Positions 32,221-33,550 of a stretch of DNA of 33,550 nucleotides are shown here, piece after piece. The notes beneath the pieces are model-generated. The model saw nothing but the letters and a program-made list of their open reading frames with translations, made no database searches and had not been told where the DNA came from. Origin of the DNA: an uncultured Porphyromonas sp. (GTDB lineage: Bacteria > Bacteroidota > Bacteroidia > Bacteroidales > Porphyromonadaceae). The DNA is taken from contig UQBE01000021.1 of the NCBI GenBank assembly GCA_900539155.1, positions 1 to 33,550 on the forward strand, in the 5' to 3' direction. Every line of letters begins with the position of its first letter. Position 1 is the stretch's first letter. The position numbers and the translations under genes are program-made.

Positions 32221-33242
32221 TATAAGACGTAAGGAATAGTCTCGTCATCAACTACGACGAGAATCTTCTCTCCAGAAGCCATTGGCAAGGCTAGATCATA
32301 GCTCTCGACAAAGGAAGTCGCCTCCACAAGTTTCGTACCATCAGCACGGTAAATGGTCAGATCGTGATGCTTACCATCAGCTACACGTATGGTCAGTCCT
32401 AGCTGATTTCGAGAGATTTGCAGATCCAGAGGTGTAGTCTTAGACGCTTCAATCGTCTTATTGCCTGTAAAGCCATTGACAGCCTCACAGATACCTGAGT
32501 GGTGGAAGTGGTACACATCACCATTGGGTGCTGTATAGCATAGGGGTATGCGTGTCTCGTAGCCATAGCCTCCGATACTCTCTTCAGTCCTAATCCCCGC
32601 AAATAAAAAGCCAAAGGAGTATCCGATGCCCTCTATCCAGTAAACTTCATTAGCTGGTAGCGGGATACCCGTCATATCCTTCATAACATAGACTAAGCGA
32701 TCAGCATCATATAGGTGCCTGGTCTCAATAGCTGAGACGACTAGTGTGTAGCGACTTTTCGTAAAGTCATGCTGCGCTGTCGACCCATCAATGTCGTGAA
32801 GAGTAACTTGATCTCCTACCTTGAGGTTATAGTCCCAGAGCACATACTCAGGTACTTCACTTTTAGCCCCTCCATTGACGCCACTCTTGTATCGCGCATA
32901 AATCTTCCCGCCCGTTAGATCCTCCCTCAGGTAGGTGTAGCTGTACCCGTAGTCGGTCTTATCACCTAAGACAAAGTAGGTCTTACCATCTATTGTCTCT
33001 AGCTTCGTCAGAGCGTATTGCTCTGTACTAGAGTACCAATAGTTCCAATGTTCAGGCTTTTCACTAGTCTGACAGTATATACCGAAGGTGACTTTGTAGA
33101 CCATCCATTTGGCTCCCGCCTGTATGGTGGGGATGGTCGGATGCGTCTTTGGGGTGGGCGGAGTCTCTTGAGCTGATAAGCCCCAGAGGCTAGAGATGAG
33201 GACAACTAGTGTAGCTGTGATTAGGCTGGTGATACGTCTCAT
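32220..33242 (-). CDS. Secreted protein with probable T9SS C-terminal domain
   Basis: A 340-aa secreted protein of unknown function. A signal peptide (about residues 1-24, SLWGLSAQ) is followed by a proline-rich segment and a beta-rich domain from about residue 40 to 260 (WMVYKVTFGIYC, LWDYNLKVGDQVTLHDIDGS, YWIEGIGYSFGFL). The last 70 residues (LTIRVADGKHHDLTIYRADG ... SYDLALPMASGEKILVVVDD) have the pattern of a type A sorting domain: strand, YRADG turn, strand. The layout is common among Bacteroidota T9SS cargos. It lies convergent to the other two cargo genes and has its own promoter and terminator. Confidence 0.8.
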   Translation of the reverse strand: MRRITSLITATLVVLISSLWGLSAQETPPTPKTHPTIPTIQAGAKWMVYKVTFGIYCQTSEKPEHWNYWYSSTEQYALTKLETIDGKTYFVLGDKTDYGYSYTYLREDLTGGKIYARYKSGVNGGAKSEVPEYVLWDYNLKVGDQVTLHDIDGSTAQHDFTKSRYTLVVSAIETRHLYDADRLVYVMKDMTGIPLPANEVYWIEGIGYSFGFLFAGIRTEESIGGYGYETRIPLCYTAPNGDVYHFHHSGICEAVNGFTGNKTIEASKTTPLDLQISRNQLGLTIRVADGKHHDLTIYRADGTKLVEATSFVESYDLALPMASGEKILVVVDDETIPYVL

Positions 33243-33378
33243 AATTGTCGTGGTTAGGTTATAGTTTGTGGATTCTCAGCGTATTTATTGGTTGGTCGTA
33301 CCTAGTACAGGGACGTGATGCCACAAGGCAAATCATTGTACTGAGCTGCACTAGTGCGAGCTTATGTACTTACGTTCG

Positions 33379-33409
33379 CAAGTTACACTATTTCCACTAA
33401 ATGTGCAAA
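33379..33409 (-). promoter_or_regulatory. Promoter of the minus-strand cargo gene
   Basis: On the minus strand TTTG (33406-33409), a 20-bp spacer and TAACTTG (33379-33385), one T short of the TAnnTTTG consensus. The start would be near 33372, a leader of about 130 nt. Confidence 0.55.
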
Positions 33410-33427
33410 GTGTTTGCTCCCGCCCTC

Positions 33428-33550
33428 AGGGCTGACGCATCATAATCGCTCTGCCCTCTAACCTCTAACTTCTAATTTCTAACCTCTAATTACCTTCCTT
33501 TCTCGAATATCCACGTGGGAAATCTCAAATCTCCACGTGGATATTTTTTA
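33428..33550. repeat. CCACGTGG-box repeat, copy B (inverted, cut by window end)
   Basis: The reverse complement of 12577-12673 plus 12740-12765, with few differences: two CCACGTGG boxes 22 bp apart (33511 and 33533), five 7-bp (A/G)TTAGA(G/A) units, CAGAGC and ATGCGTCAGCCCT. It lacks the roughly 65-bp stretch found in copy A. The repeat may continue past 33550. Confidence 0.85.

Overview
The window looks like chromosomal DNA from a Porphyromonas-type member of the Bacteroidota. Support comes from paired OmpA-like porins of the P. gingivalis Omp40/41 (Pgm6/7) kind, an HmuY-family haemophore lipoprotein, secreted proteins that look like type IX secretion (T9SS) substrates, Bacteroidetes-type promoters (TTTG, about 20 bp, TAnnTTTG), and a lysine-to-butyrate gene order like the P. 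gingivalis one. The moderate GC and the family members suggest the P. asaccharolytica/uenonis group, but that is inference from memory.

Layout. (a) 171-2825, minus strand: two tandem OmpA-family genes with a clear promoter and an intrinsic terminator. (b) 3162-3452: a small winged-helix gene, then about 200 bp of degenerate GCGGAGG repeats. (c) 3646-9554: a six-gene glycan cluster (three GT2, one GT4, an EpsG-like polymerase and an initiating sugar-phosphate transferase), tightly packed with overlapping starts and stops, read from a promoter that overlaps a terminator hairpin. (d) 9716-12289: an alpha-glucan phosphorylase. (e) 12290-13036: a repeat-rich gap with CCACGTGG boxes and a 7-bp tandem repeat, then the promoter and long leader of the next operon. 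(f) 13037-27813: a fifteen-gene lysine fermentation operon. (g) 28091-31770: an HmuY-like lipoprotein and two probable T9SS cargo proteins. (h) 31771-32219: a gap that contains a second copy of the 3' end of hbd and of its terminator. (i) 32220-33242, minus strand: a third probable T9SS cargo protein. (j) 33428-33550: an inverted copy of the repeat in (e).

How the lysine genes work together. KamA makes beta-lysine; KamDE, kept active by the two ATPases KamB and KamC, makes 3,5-diaminohexanoate; Kdd oxidises it; Kce cleaves the product with acetyl-CoA to acetoacetate and 3-aminobutyryl-CoA; Kal removes ammonia to give crotonyl-CoA; Bcd with EtfAB reduces that to butyryl-CoA; AtoDA moves CoA from butyryl-CoA to acetoacetate, releasing butyrate. 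Hbd and Crt join acetoacetyl-CoA to the crotonyl-CoA pool. No lysine transporter, thiolase or butyrate kinase lies in the window.

The most unusual structural observation is that the 3' end of hbd and its terminator are repeated about 4.2 kb downstream, bracketing the HmuY/T9SS block as if it had been inserted at the end of the lysine operon. The second is a large inverted pair of intergenic repeats about 21 kb apart.
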